From Methylococcus capsulatus (GTDB lineage: Bacteria > Pseudomonadota > Gammaproteobacteria > Methylococcales > Methylococcaceae): DNA of 64,000 nucleotides. A program made the translations under genes and the position numbers. The stretch is from positions 1,280,001-1,344,000 of the forward strand of contig NZ_CP104311.1 of NCBI RefSeq assembly GCF_036864975.1, in the 5' to 3' direction. The stretch's first letter is position 1. Every line of letters begins with the position of its first letter. The notes under the pieces were generated by a model that saw only the letters and a program-made list of their open reading frames with translations, was not told the origin of the DNA and did no database searches. This document shows, one piece after another, positions 1 to 9,047 of this stretch.

Positions 1-247
1 AGCGCGGAGCAAAGGCATTAGTCTCTTCGCATCGAGGGCTTTGGCGCAAGTTTGGCCGTCGATGGCAATGGTTCCGGTAATTTAACTTTATTATCATACC
101 CCGGCGTACGTGAAGTGTCTCGCCAGCGCTGGGGTGGCCCCTTTTTCCGTATCGACGGGGCCTGGCCATGAGGGCGCCCGTCGCGATTTCGGCCGTGCGC
201 TTTTTCGCTCGAATGGACGGTCTTCTTTCCAAAGGACATTTCCGTAA
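1..247. other. Leader region upstream of the exopolysaccharide locus
   Basis: No convincing gene lies here; the open frames on the minus strand have no good ribosome binding site and no recognisable product. The AT-rich stretch at about 79-98 contains TATCAT and could hold the promoter of the exopolysaccharide locus, but I see no clear -35 partner. AAAGGA at 231-236 is the likely ribosome binding site of the gene that starts at 248. Confidence 0.4.
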
Positions 248-1492
248 ATGGTTCCCGTCCCGGCTAGCGCCTTCCCGCTGCTCCTGCGATGCTTGCTCGC
301 TTGCGTGACAGGGCCGGCCTGGGCATTGGCGGACAAGACCGATTGGTTCCAACCGTTCGTATCCAATACCTTTGCCTACGACACCAACGTGTTCCGCCTT
401 CCTTCGAGTCTCACCGCCGCCGAAGCGAACACGTTGATCGATAACGTGGCCAAAGGCGGCAGCAAATCCGATTTCATCAACCGCATTTCGGCAGGCGCCA
501 AGGTGAACTGGTATTCCGGGCCTCATCGAGTGAACATGAATCTTGGCGTTGATGACAATATTTTCGTCCGGAACACGGCGCTGCAGAATCTATCCACCCT
601 CAATGACGTGTCCTGGATATGGGATGTTTCCATGGCTTGGTCGACCCAGGTCGGCGCCGAATATCAGCAGTATCTGAACGCATTCGGAAACTACGTCATC
701 CCGCGCAAGGACATGTTGACCAACATGGCTTATTTCGGAAAGGCGAAATATCAGTTTTCCCCGGACTGGCGGGCCGGAGTCGGGGTGCGGTGGGACGAAA
801 TCAGCCACAGCGTGCGCAACCGGAGGCAGAACGACGTCCAGGAACTGAGCGAGACGGTGGAGGTCGTCTACCAGAACGCCGCCGGGAATTCGGCAGGAAT
901 CGAGTATCGTCATGGAGCAGGGTTTTATCCACAGAGAAGCCCGGCTAAATTCAGCTTCGACGAGTATGATCTCAACGCTGTGAAGTTTGTTGGCGGTTAT
1001 GTGTTTTCCGCCAAGACCCGTTTCGATGGATATATAGGGTATCTCGCCCAGACCTTCGCTCAGGCGCCTTGGTTTGACTACTCCGGTTGTATTTGGCGCA
1101 TGGGCGTGGAGTGGTTGCCGACGGACAAAACGAGCGTAAAGATTTCTGGCTGGCAAAATCTCGAAGCTTACCAGGATGTCGCGTCGAGCTATTTCGTCGG
1201 CAACGGCGTCAAGTTGTCGTCGAAATGGGGGGCGAGCCGAAAAGTCGAAGTTGCAAGCGAATTTTCCTGGGAAAGCCGGGATTACGTCGGGGATAGCAGT
1301 GCTAATTCTTCCGATGCTCTGGTATCGCGCCGCGTCGACGATTTTTTTGCGGCTCAGGCCGGTATCACCTACAGGCCGGTGGAGTATATTGATGTTTTTC
1401 TGACGTACCGGTATGAAAAAAGAAAGGTGAACCGGGTGTTTTTCAACTACGAGTACGACGGTGTCGCTCTGGGTGTCGCGTTAAGGTTTTAA
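248..1492 (+). CDS. epsL: Outer-membrane beta-barrel protein of the exopolysaccharide locus (EpsL-like)
   Basis: A 414-residue protein with an N-terminal signal peptide (hydrophobic residues about 8-27, ending near AWALA). The mature part has many alternating aromatic and polar strands and ends in ALRF, a C-terminal phenylalanine typical of outer-membrane barrels. Proteins of this kind accompany the EpsB/E/F/G genes in methylotroph exopolysaccharide operons and are thought to help polymer cross or leave the outer membrane. It is the first gene of the locus and is followed 21 bases later by an ATP-grasp gene. The start has AAAGGA about 11 bases upstream. The exact transport role is inferred from context; sequence conservation in this family is low. 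Confidence 0.7.
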   Translation: MVPVPASAFPLLLRCLLACVTGPAWALADKTDWFQPFVSNTFAYDTNVFRLPSSLTAAEANTLIDNVAKGGSKSDFINRISAGAKVNWYSGPHRVNMNLGVDDNIFVRNTALQNLSTLNDVSWIWDVSMAWSTQVGAEYQQYLNAFGNYVIPRKDMLTNMAYFGKAKYQFSPDWRAGVGVRWDEISHSVRNRRQNDVQELSETVEVVYQNAAGNSAGIEYRHGAGFYPQRSPAKFSFDEYDLNAVKFVGGYVFSAKTRFDGYIGYLAQTFAQAPWFDYSGCIWRMGVEWLPTDKTSVKISGWQNLEAYQDVASSYFVGNGVKLSSKWGASRKVEVASEFSWESRDYVGDSSANSSDALVSRRVDDFFAAQAGITYRPVEYIDVFLTYRYEKRKVNRVFFNYEYDGVALGVALRF

Positions 1493-1513
1493 TCCTGACA
1501 GGAGCCGCTGATT

Positions 1514-2707
1514 ATGTGTATCGAGTCCGGAGTCGTTGGAAGTCCGTCGAGCATCAAGAAACCTTCGTTACTGCTGATGGCGTCTAACACGCCATTTCAG
1601 TACCGTGTGCTGCGGTGCGCCGCCCAGGCTGGCGCATCCGTTTTCATCCTTGGAAGTGGGCGGGCGAAATTCTTGGCCTGGTCCCGATATTGTAAAGACT
1701 TCGTCTTGTATCCTCGCGACTTCGGGGAGGAAAATTCTTCGGAGTTGGTTGATATAATCAATAGCCTGAGTTCCATTTTGGACATAGATTATGTCATTCC
1801 AGGTTGTGGTGATACTACCAGGCTGCTTGGGCAGATTAGAGATCGTCTGCATTCTAAATGCTTCCCTGTTCCACCCCCTTCAGTTTTTGATACCCTGAAC
1901 GACAAAGGTAAGTTCGTTGACCTTTGTCTGGATTTGGGTATGCCTCATCCGTCCAGTGTGCTGCTTGCCGATCCTGCTGAGCTGAGATCGATGTATGATT
2001 CCGGCCAGCTTCATTTTCCATTGATCGCGAAGCCTGTCGACGGTTATGGCAGTGAGGGTGTCGTAAAGCTTGAAGGCCTGTCGGCCGATATGGATCTGGG
2101 TAAAATCGACTACAGTCCCATTCTTCTCCAGGAGTTTGTGGAAGGAGAGGACGTTTGTATCAGTTTGTTTTGTGTCGAAGGGGTATGCAAACACCAGGTT
2201 GTGTATAAGCGAAAGCGTGGTATCTGTTTTATTGAGCACGATTTCCTTTCCGAACTGGCGCAAACGGTGGCGCGTCACCTCAATTTTGACGGAGTGATTT
2301 GTTTCGATGCCAGGCTGGCGGTGAATGGGAAAAGAGTTTATCTGATTGAGTGCAATCCAAGATTCTGGTACAACATGGATTTTGCCATGGTGGCAGGGGT
2401 CAATTTTGTTGGGCTCGGGATCGATCAAGCCGGTAATGAATGCCCCGTGGCGGCAATGAAAACATTCAGCTCCCCTTATTCCTTTTTACTGAAAGTGTTT
2501 ACTCCATGGCAGATGAATGCTCAGGACGTGGCCATGCTGAGGTATTGGTTGGCCGATCCAATCCCATTTTTATGGATCGAGATAGGCCTTAACCTGCCCG
2601 GTTTGATTGTTGGCAAGGCAAAGCGCGCCGCCAGGAAAATCAAGGGTTGCTTGGGGCTCCTTTGGCGCTGGCGCCACGGCCATAAAATCACATCTACAAG
2701 GGAGTAA
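1514..2707 (+). CDS. ATP-grasp domain enzyme
   Basis: A 397-residue soluble protein with the ATP-grasp fold. Visible motifs are a central lysine with glycine-rich loop (IAKPVDGYGSEGVVKL), the hinge ILLQEFVEGED, and the metal-binding end of the fold, IECNPRFWYNM. The N-terminal part looks like a pre-ATP-grasp nucleotide-fold domain (SLLLMASNTPFQYRVLRCA). Such enzymes join a carboxylate to an amine through an acyl-phosphate. In a polysaccharide locus this could add an amino acid or other acyl group to a sugar, but the substrate cannot be read from the sequence. AGGAG upstream supports the start. Its base composition is visibly more AT-rich than the neighbouring eps genes, which suggests separate acquisition. 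Confidence 0.75.
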   Translation: MCIESGVVGSPSSIKKPSLLLMASNTPFQYRVLRCAAQAGASVFILGSGRAKFLAWSRYCKDFVLYPRDFGEENSSELVDIINSLSSILDIDYVIPGCGDTTRLLGQIRDRLHSKCFPVPPPSVFDTLNDKGKFVDLCLDLGMPHPSSVLLADPAELRSMYDSGQLHFPLIAKPVDGYGSEGVVKLEGLSADMDLGKIDYSPILLQEFVEGEDVCISLFCVEGVCKHQVVYKRKRGICFIEHDFLSELAQTVARHLNFDGVICFDARLAVNGKRVYLIECNPRFWYNMDFAMVAGVNFVGLGIDQAGNECPVAAMKTFSSPYSFLLKVFTPWQMNAQDVAMLRYWLADPIPFLWIEIGLNLPGLIVGKAKRAARKIKGCLGLLWRWRHGHKITSTRE

Positions 2708-2860
2708 GGCGGGTGACAGGTGGCCAGAGGGTTTGTCAGGTTCGTGTTTTGCGGTTCCAATAGGTTGCACTCTGGAGCATAAATGGATTTTATGGGTGCC
2801 GCATGAGCACCGGCGAAGCTATTTCTGTTGTAGTAAAATGCGATATGGGGGTAATAACTT

Positions 2861-4264
2861 ATGAATCAGACCGGTGCTCCTTCGGTATTTGAAAGCCCTC
2901 TGGTTTTTCTGCTCAAGACGCTGTTCGCGCCAGTGGTCGCTTCCGGGGTATTCCTGGCAAGCTTGAGATTCGAAGAGTATCCGCTGGAGGGAGCGAACAT
3001 CCTAATGTTTTTTCTGGTGTTCATCATCGTCTCCTACACCTTCAAGGTGACGCGGTTGAACGACAGGCTGACCGCACGCTCTTTTTTCGAGACGGCGTTC
3101 GACACCCTGGCCCGATGGCTTGTTACCCTGGCCTTGGTCGCGTTGCTGACTTATATTGCAGGTATCGAAGATTTCCTGGACGAGCCCGGCTTTTTGGCAT
3201 GGGCCGGCGCTACGCCATTCATCCTGCTGTTCGGGCAGCTTGCGGTCGGGCCGATGGTCAGGATCTATTTCCGTCGGTATGGTGCTCATCGCAAAGCGGT
3301 GATCGTCGGGGTGACGGAGATGGGAGTGAAACTGGCCGAGGCGATCCGGAACCACACTTTCCTGCGCACGGACGTCCTCGGGTTTTTCGAGGACCGGCCG
3401 GCGGACCGCACCGCGGACCCCGGTGACCTGCCGGTGCTGGGGCGTACCGCCGATTTGCCCGCGTTTCTCCGGCAACATGAGGTGCATGCGGTCTACATCA
3501 CCTTGCCCATCGCCCGCCAGCCGCGGATTCTCGAATTGCTGGACAACCTGAAGGATTCGACGGTCTCGGTGTATTTCGTTCCCGATCTGTTCATGACGGA
3601 CCTGCTTCAGGCGCGCTGGGACACGCTGGCCGGCATTCCGGTGATGGCGGTCTGCGAATCGCCTTTCATCGGGATACGGGGTTTGAGCAAGCGTCTGATG
3701 GACATCGTGGGAGCCACGGTGGCGCTGGTGTTGCTGGCGCCGGTCATGCTGGTGATCGCTCTGGCGATACGGCTGTCGTCGCCGGGGCCGGTGTTGTTCA
3801 AGCAGCGGCGTTACGGCGAGGACGGCGAGCCGATTTTCGTCTACAAGTTCCGCAGCATGACGGTTTGCGAGGATGGCGGCACCGTGATCCAGGCGAAACA
3901 GGGGGATGCCCGGGTGACGCCCTTGGGAGCGTTCCTGCGAAAGACTTCTTTGGACGAATTGCCCCAGTTCCTGAACGTGCTGCAGGGCACCATGAGTCTG
4001 GTGGGACCGCGCCCCCATGCGGTTGCGCACAACGAGCTTTACCGTGGGCTGATCAAGGGGTACATGGTGCGCCACAAAGTGAAGCCAGGCATCACCGGAT
4101 GGGCGCAGGTCAACGGCCTGCGGGGCGAGACCGAGACGGTCGAGAAGATGGCGGAGCGGATTCGCTACGATCTGGAGTACCTGCGCAACTGGTCGCTATG
4201 GCTGGACCTGTGGATTTTGTTGAAGACGGTGGGTGTGGTCTTGAAGCAAAAGAATGCCTATTGA
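2861..4264 (+). CDS. epsB: Undecaprenyl-phosphate sugar-1-phosphate transferase (EpsB/WcaJ type)
   Basis: A 467-residue polyprenol-phosphate glycosylphosphotransferase that should start repeat-unit synthesis by moving a sugar phosphate onto undecaprenyl phosphate in the inner membrane. It has several N-terminal membrane helices (about residues 10-130), a nucleotide-fold CoA-binding-like domain (VIVGVTEMGVKLAEAI), one more membrane hairpin, and the C-terminal catalytic domain with FKQRRYGEDG, YKFRSM, SLDELPQFLNVL, SLVGPRPH and KPGITGWAQVNGLRGE. Length and motifs are full. The gene is 153 bases after the ATP-grasp gene; GGGGG at about -10 precedes the start. The donor sugar is not determinable here. 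Confidence 0.9.
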   Translation: MNQTGAPSVFESPLVFLLKTLFAPVVASGVFLASLRFEEYPLEGANILMFFLVFIIVSYTFKVTRLNDRLTARSFFETAFDTLARWLVTLALVALLTYIAGIEDFLDEPGFLAWAGATPFILLFGQLAVGPMVRIYFRRYGAHRKAVIVGVTEMGVKLAEAIRNHTFLRTDVLGFFEDRPADRTADPGDLPVLGRTADLPAFLRQHEVHAVYITLPIARQPRILELLDNLKDSTVSVYFVPDLFMTDLLQARWDTLAGIPVMAVCESPFIGIRGLSKRLMDIVGATVALVLLAPVMLVIALAIRLSSPGPVLFKQRRYGEDGEPIFVYKFRSMTVCEDGGTVIQAKQGDARVTPLGAFLRKTSLDELPQFLNVLQGTMSLVGPRPHAVAHNELYRGLIKGYMVRHKVKPGITGWAQVNGLRGETETVEKMAERIRYDLEYLRNWSLWLDLWILLKTVGVVLKQKNAY

Positions 4265-4320
4265 CAGGCAGAGGCCGATCGATTCGCCGGACGTGCAATC
4301 TGACAGACAGGAGAATCGGG

Positions 4321-5154
4321 ATGTCCCGGAAGATTCGTTCCGCCGTGAACGCGGCTTTGTCCTGCATTGTCTTGGCCCTCGGACTGATGGCCGGCTGGGG
4401 GGGCGTGGCAGGCGATGCGCCTTTATCCGGGGCAGGGGACTACCGGCTCGGGCCGGGCGATGTGGTGAGGATCAGTGTGTTCAACTATCCCGAGCTGGCC
4501 ATGGAAACCCGGATCAGCCAGACGGGGAACATCACGTTTCCGCTCACCGGTCCCATTGCCATCGGCGATTTGACCGCCGCCGAAGCGGAAGGGCGCATCG
4601 CCGGCAAGTTGCGCGAGGGGGGGTACCTCAGTGATCCGCATGTCACCGTGGTGGTCTCCCAGTTCAAGGCCAGGGAGGTCGCGGTGATGGGGCAGGTCAA
4701 GAATCCCGGCAAGTACCCGATCGAGAAACAGAGCCGGGTGATGGACATGCTGGCCGCTGCCGGGGGTGTGACGACCGTCGATGCGGGCGATACCGCCACC
4801 TTGCTGCGTGCCAGCGGCGAGAAGCGGGTCATCGATCTCAAGGCTTTGTTCGACGGTGATCCCAGCCAGAATCCCGAGGTGGCGGCCGGCGATACCCTCT
4901 TCGTTCCAAAGGCGCCGCAGTTTTATGTCTACGGGGAGGTTCAGCGGCCTGGCGCCTATCGGCTCCAGCGCGGCATGACGGTCAGTCAGGCGATTTCCGC
5001 GGCCGGTGGACTGACGCCCCGGGGGACCGACACCTGGCCCGCGCCGATCGTCAAGCGGCGCGACGCCAACGGAGTGGAGCAAGAAACATCGGTGGACGGT
5101 TCTTATGTCCTGCAGCCGGATGACGTGCTGTATTTGCGCGAGCGGTGGTTCTGA
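4321..5154 (+). CDS. epsE: Polysaccharide export protein (Wza/EpsE family)
   Basis: A 277-residue periplasmic/outer-membrane polysaccharide export protein. After a signal sequence (about residues 10-28) comes the Poly_export domain (YRLGPGDVVRISVFNYPEL) and two SLBB-type segments (VAVMGQVKNPGKYPI and FYVYGEVQRPGAYRL). I placed the start at ATG 4321, behind a GACAGGAG ribosome site, because the longer open frame from 3865 runs through the end of the upstream transferase and lacks a signal sequence. I see no lipobox cysteine, so unlike classical Wza it is probably not lipidated. It ends 3 bases before the chain-length gene. Confidence 0.9.
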   Translation: MSRKIRSAVNAALSCIVLALGLMAGWGGVAGDAPLSGAGDYRLGPGDVVRISVFNYPELAMETRISQTGNITFPLTGPIAIGDLTAAEAEGRIAGKLREGGYLSDPHVTVVVSQFKAREVAVMGQVKNPGKYPIEKQSRVMDMLAAAGGVTTVDAGDTATLLRASGEKRVIDLKALFDGDPSQNPEVAAGDTLFVPKAPQFYVYGEVQRPGAYRLQRGMTVSQAISAAGGLTPRGTDTWPAPIVKRRDANGVEQETSVDGSYVLQPDDVLYLRERWF

Positions 5155-5157
5155 TCC

Positions 5158-6579
5158 ATGAGCGCCAACCGGCTCATCCTGATTTTTCTCGCGCGCTGGC
5201 GGGTTTTCGGTTGGACGCTGGCCGTGACCGTACTGACCACGCTGGTGGCCAGTGTCGCGATGTCAAAAACCTACACCGCATCGACCACCGTCGTGATCGA
5301 TTACAAGGGTGGCGATCCGCTGACCGGCTCGGCGTTTCCGTCCGATCTCATGGCCGGTTACCTCGCGACCCAGGTGGACATCATCGGCAGCCACGCCGTG
5401 GCGGCACGCGTCGCGGATGCGCTGAAGCTCTCGGAGGTTCCCGCTTACCGCGACCGCTTCGAACAAGTCGCTAGGAAGACGGGCGCTTGCGCGGTATTCC
5501 GGGATTGGGCGGCGGACAAGCTGCTGGAAGACCTGGATGTTTCGCCGTCGCGGGAAAGCGACGTCATCACGATTTCTTTCGCCGCGTCCGATCCCTCGTT
5601 CGCCACCGACGTGGCGAACGCCTTTGCCCAGACCAGCATCCGTGCCAATGTCGAACTCAAGCTGGAGCCGGTGAAGCGCCAAGCGGCCTGGTTCGACGAG
5701 CAGGTCCTGGCGTTGCGGAGCGCGCTGGAAAAAGCGCAGGCCGAACTGTCCAGCTACCAGGTCGCGCATGGCGTGCTCGCCGCCGGCGACAAGCTGGACG
5801 TGGAAACTGCTCACTTGTCCGATCTGTCCGCCCAGCTTGCGGCGGCGAAGGGCCAGATGTACGACGGTGAGGCGCGGGTCCGGCAGATGAGGGAGGCAAC
5901 GGCGCGTGGCGGGGTGGACGCACTTCCCGATCTGTTGCAGAACCCGGCCTTACAGGCGTTGAAGGCCGAGCTGACGCGCGCCGAGGCCCGGCTCGCCGAA
6001 GTCGGTTCGCGCTATGACTGGAACCATCCGCAGCGTCGCGCCGTGGCGGCCGAGGCCGCCAGTCTGCGGAAAAAGCTTGCCGCCGAGGTGGCAAACGCCA
6101 CGGGCGCCATCGAGCGCGCCGCCGAACTCGCCCGTCAGCGCGTGGCCGACCTTGAACGTGCCGTGGCCGAACAGCGGAAACGCATACTCGAACGGGGTGC
6201 CGAGCAGGACAAACTGAGCGTGCTCCAACGGGAGGTGGAGAATGCCCAGCGGGTCTATGATGCCGCGTTGCAGCGGGCGAGTCAGTTGCAGTTGGAGAGC
6301 CGGCTGGAGGGGACCAACATCGTCGTCCTGTCGCCGGCCGTGCCCCCGCTCAAGCCCAGCAAACCGAAGGTGGCACTGAATCTGGCGCTGTCAGTCATCC
6401 TGGGCAGCGGGCTGGGGCTGGCGTTCGTCCTGCTGTTCGAGTTCAAGGACAGGCGTATCCGTTCTGCGGAAGATGTCATCGACGAGCTGGGCCTCCCCCT
6501 CCTGGCCGAAATGCCTCCGGAAAGGACGGTGCGGCCGCGCTTCTTCCGGCTTGCCGTTCCGTCCGCCCTCCAGGGATGA
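5158..6579 (+). CDS. epsF: Chain-length determinant protein (EpsF, Wzz/PCP family)
   Basis: A 473-residue inner-membrane polysaccharide co-polymerase. It has a membrane helix near residues 17-37, a long periplasmic coiled-coil segment (about 160-370, rich in Ala, Glu and Arg heptads), and a second helix near 405-425 preceded by PAVPPLKPSKP, the proline-rich motif of the family. A short cytoplasmic tail follows. It should set polymer length together with the adjacent EpsG-like ATPase, which is a separate polypeptide here. It starts 3 bases after the export gene stop, so translation is probably coupled. Confidence 0.9.
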   Translation: MSANRLILIFLARWRVFGWTLAVTVLTTLVASVAMSKTYTASTTVVIDYKGGDPLTGSAFPSDLMAGYLATQVDIIGSHAVAARVADALKLSEVPAYRDRFEQVARKTGACAVFRDWAADKLLEDLDVSPSRESDVITISFAASDPSFATDVANAFAQTSIRANVELKLEPVKRQAAWFDEQVLALRSALEKAQAELSSYQVAHGVLAAGDKLDVETAHLSDLSAQLAAAKGQMYDGEARVRQMREATARGGVDALPDLLQNPALQALKAELTRAEARLAEVGSRYDWNHPQRRAVAAEAASLRKKLAAEVANATGAIERAAELARQRVADLERAVAEQRKRILERGAEQDKLSVLQREVENAQRVYDAALQRASQLQLESRLEGTNIVVLSPAVPPLKPSKPKVALNLALSVILGSGLGLAFVLLFEFKDRRIRSAEDVIDELGLPLLAEMPPERTVRPRFFRLAVPSALQG

Positions 6580-6603
6580 CAAGGACCTTCCGCGACGAAT
6601 GCC

Positions 6604-7473
6604 ATGAAAAATCCCCCTTCATCCGAAGGCCCGGCGTTGCCTCGCAGCGATGTCCAGTTGGGACAGCTCCTGCTGCATGCCGGGAAGCTCTCGGAAAAGG
6701 ACATCGAGGCCATCGGAGTAAAGCAGAGGGAGGATGGGCTGAGGTTTGGCGAAGCGGCGCTGCGTCTGGGACTGATCAGCGAGGACGATCTGCGTCAGGC
6801 TCTGGCGCGCCAGTTCGCGCATCCTTGCCTGCCCGACTCGGATACCAGCGTCGATGCGGAACTGATCGCGGCCTTCTGTCCGCCGGGGCCGGAAGGCGAG
6901 GCGCTGCGGGACCTTCGCAGCATCCTCATGCTGCGCTGGTTCGATGGCCACCGGCGGCTGCTCGCCCTGACGTCGGGGCGGCCGGGTGAAGGGTGCGGCC
7001 GGTTGGCGGCGAATCTCGCCGTGGCGTTTTCCCAGTTGGGGGAGCGGACCTTGCTGATTGATACGAACCTGCGGGAGCCGGAGCTGCACCGTCTGTTCAA
7101 GTTGCGCGGCGACCCTGGCTTGTCGGGTGTCCTGGCCGGGCGCCACAGTCCGGAGAAGGCGACCAGCGGCATTCCGGCCCTCGGCGATCTGAGCGTGCTG
7201 CCGGCCGGTGCGCCGCCACCCAATCCCCAGGAATTGCTGAGCCGGGCGTCTTTCATTCGACTTCTGGATGCCGCCGCGGAGCAATACGACATCGTGCTGC
7301 TGAATACGCCGCCGGCGCTGGAGAGCGCCGATGCCCGAATCGTGGCGACGCGCGCCGCGGGCTGCATCATCGTGGTCCGGCGCGATGCGACCCGCCTCGG
7401 CGATGCCGCGGCACTCACGGACCAGCTTTCCGGCGCGGGCGTCGAGGTGCTGGGCGCGGTCCTGACCTCATGA
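6604..7473 (+). CDS. epsG: EpsG-type chain-length ATPase/tyrosine-kinase homologue with degenerate ATP site
   Basis: A 289-residue protein. Residues about 17-75 resemble the N-terminal domain of type II secretion ATPases (GQLLLHAGKLSEKDIEAI, LRLGLISEDDL). Residues about 115-289 are a bacterial tyrosine-kinase/ParA-like ATPase domain. The Walker A segment reads SGRPGEGCGRLAANLA, so the expected lysine is Cys131 (codon 6994-6996) and the next serine/threonine is glycine. Walker A' keeps its aspartate (LLIDTNLREP, Asp153), but Walker B reads DIVLLNTPP with Asn234 where aspartate is usual. No C-terminal tyrosine cluster is present. It probably partners EpsF, but may not hydrolyse ATP or phosphorylate itself. 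It overlaps the next gene by 4 bases. Confidence 0.8.
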   Translation: MKNPPSSEGPALPRSDVQLGQLLLHAGKLSEKDIEAIGVKQREDGLRFGEAALRLGLISEDDLRQALARQFAHPCLPDSDTSVDAELIAAFCPPGPEGEALRDLRSILMLRWFDGHRRLLALTSGRPGEGCGRLAANLAVAFSQLGERTLLIDTNLREPELHRLFKLRGDPGLSGVLAGRHSPEKATSGIPALGDLSVLPAGAPPPNPQELLSRASFIRLLDAAAEQYDIVLLNTPPALESADARIVATRAAGCIIVVRRDATRLGDAAALTDQLSGAGVEVLGAVLTS

Positions 7474-9047
7474 CGCCGCCTGGCATGCGCTGGCGTTCCG
7501 GCGTACCCCAGGGCTTGCGGGAGACGATGCCCGGTTACCGGCCTTGGGAAATCGGTCTCGTGACGGCCGTTGCCGTTCTTGCGGGCTGGCTTGCCTCGAT
7601 CAGCCAGCCCATCGTTCTCGCCGTTTTCGTGGGCGGTCTGCTGAGCATCTTTCTTATGTCCCGGATCGATGTCGCGGTCTGGCTGTTGCTGGCCGGCACG
7701 CTGGTGGTCAACGGGGCTGTGCTCTTGATGTTTCCCCGCATGACCAAGATTTCCTGGGCCTTGTCCATGCTGGGCTTTTTTCTGCTGGCGGCCGGCCTGT
7801 TCCCGCTGTTGCTGGGGCGCTGGCGGGCACGGGTCCGGCTGCCCGGCTTCCTCGTGCTGTTCCTGGCGCTGGTGGCATTATCGGCAGGCACGTCGCTGCT
7901 GGGCCAAGGACCTATATTGGAAATTATGGCCGGCGTCAAGCGCTCCTACCAGATGCTGGGACTCGCCGTGGTGCTGGCGACGGCTCCGGTAACGCCGGTG
8001 TGGCGGCGCCATTTCCGCGCTTGGAGTGGGTTTCTTCTGTTCGCCGCAATCCTGCAATTGCCGGTCGCACTTTACGAAAGGATCGTTCTGGTGCCGCTTC
8101 GGGTGGGGCTGGGGGGCGGCATCGTTCCCATCGACATCGTGGCGGGGACTTTCGAGCCGAATTTCGAAGGCGGAGGAGAAAACGGAACCATGGTTATGTT
8201 CCTGGTCGTCTGCCTGGCCTATCTGCTGACCGCATGGCGGGAGCAGGTTTTGTCAGCCCTGTGGACATCGGTATTGGTGGTCGAGCTCGGCGTGCCGTTG
8301 TTCCTGGGAGAAACCAAGATTGCCTTGGTGCTGCTCCCTATGATGTTCCTCCTGGTGTTTTCGCGGGAAATCCGCCGCAATCCCGCGGTTGCCGCAGCGG
8401 CCTTGACGGCCGGGGCGCTTTTGACGGTCGCTCTGGCCTGGCTGTATTTCTCGGTGTTTACCATCCAGGGGAAGTCGCCGGAACAGATGGTACAGAACAC
8501 GATCGACTACAATTTCGGTTCGGCGGGCTACTACGGCAACAAGGCCAGCCTCAACCGCACCACCGTCCTCACCTTCTGGTTCCATGAACATGGGCTGCAC
8601 AATCCGGTCGAAACCCTGTTCGGGCATGGAATGGGTGCCTCCTATGCGGGGAGCGGCGCGCTGGTGGAAGGACACCTCAACCGGAAATACCCCGGCATGG
8701 CCATCAACCTGAATACGGCATCCACTCTGCTTTGGGACTCGGGCGTTGTCGGTACCGCTCTGTTTCTGGGCGTGCTCGCCACCGCCTGGCTCGCCGCGGG
8801 CAGGCTGCTTTCCCGCTGCGGGGACGGAGCTGAACGCGGCCGGCTGATCGCGTTGAGGGTCTGCCTTGCCGCCAACGCGTTTTCGCTATGGTATTCGAAC
8901 AGCCTCATGAACAGTCCGAGCCACGAGCTGTTGTTCGCCTTCACTTTGGGTTATCTCGCCTGGCTGGTTCGGGCGGACCGGACGAAACCGTCCCCCGAGA
9001 ACGCTTTGCCACGCCATGAACATCAGACTGCTCTATCTCACGCGTGA
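7470..9047 (+). CDS. O-antigen ligase/polymerase-like membrane protein (putative Wzy)
   Basis: A 525-residue polytopic membrane protein with about a dozen hydrophobic segments and one large hydrophilic loop (about residues 330-420) near the C-terminal side, the layout of Wzy polymerases and WaaL-type ligases. Position between the chain-length genes and a flippase makes it the best candidate for the repeat-unit polymerase. The ATG overlaps the stop of the EpsG-like gene as ATGA. Wzy proteins share little sequence, so the assignment rests on topology and context. Confidence 0.7.
   Translation: MTPPGMRWRSGVPQGLRETMPGYRPWEIGLVTAVAVLAGWLASISQPIVLAVFVGGLLSIFLMSRIDVAVWLLLAGTLVVNGAVLLMFPRMTKISWALSMLGFFLLAAGLFPLLLGRWRARVRLPGFLVLFLALVALSAGTSLLGQGPILEIMAGVKRSYQMLGLAVVLATAPVTPVWRRHFRAWSGFLLFAAILQLPVALYERIVLVPLRVGLGGGIVPIDIVAGTFEPNFEGGGENGTMVMFLVVCLAYLLTAWREQVLSALWTSVLVVELGVPLFLGETKIALVLLPMMFLLVFSREIRRNPAVAAAALTAGALLTVALAWLYFSVFTIQGKSPEQMVQNTIDYNFGSAGYYGNKASLNRTTVLTFWFHEHGLHNPVETLFGHGMGASYAGSGALVEGHLNRKYPGMAINLNTASTLLWDSGVVGTALFLGVLATAWLAAGRLLSRCGDGAERGRLIALRVCLAANAFSLWYSNSLMNSPSHELLFAFTLGYLAWLVRADRTKPSPENALPRHEHQTALSHA

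Noticed and set aside
3865-4320. N-terminal extension of the polysaccharide export gene
   Set aside because: This part overlaps the end of the sugar transferase gene in another frame; the real start at 4321 has a ribosome site and signal peptide.
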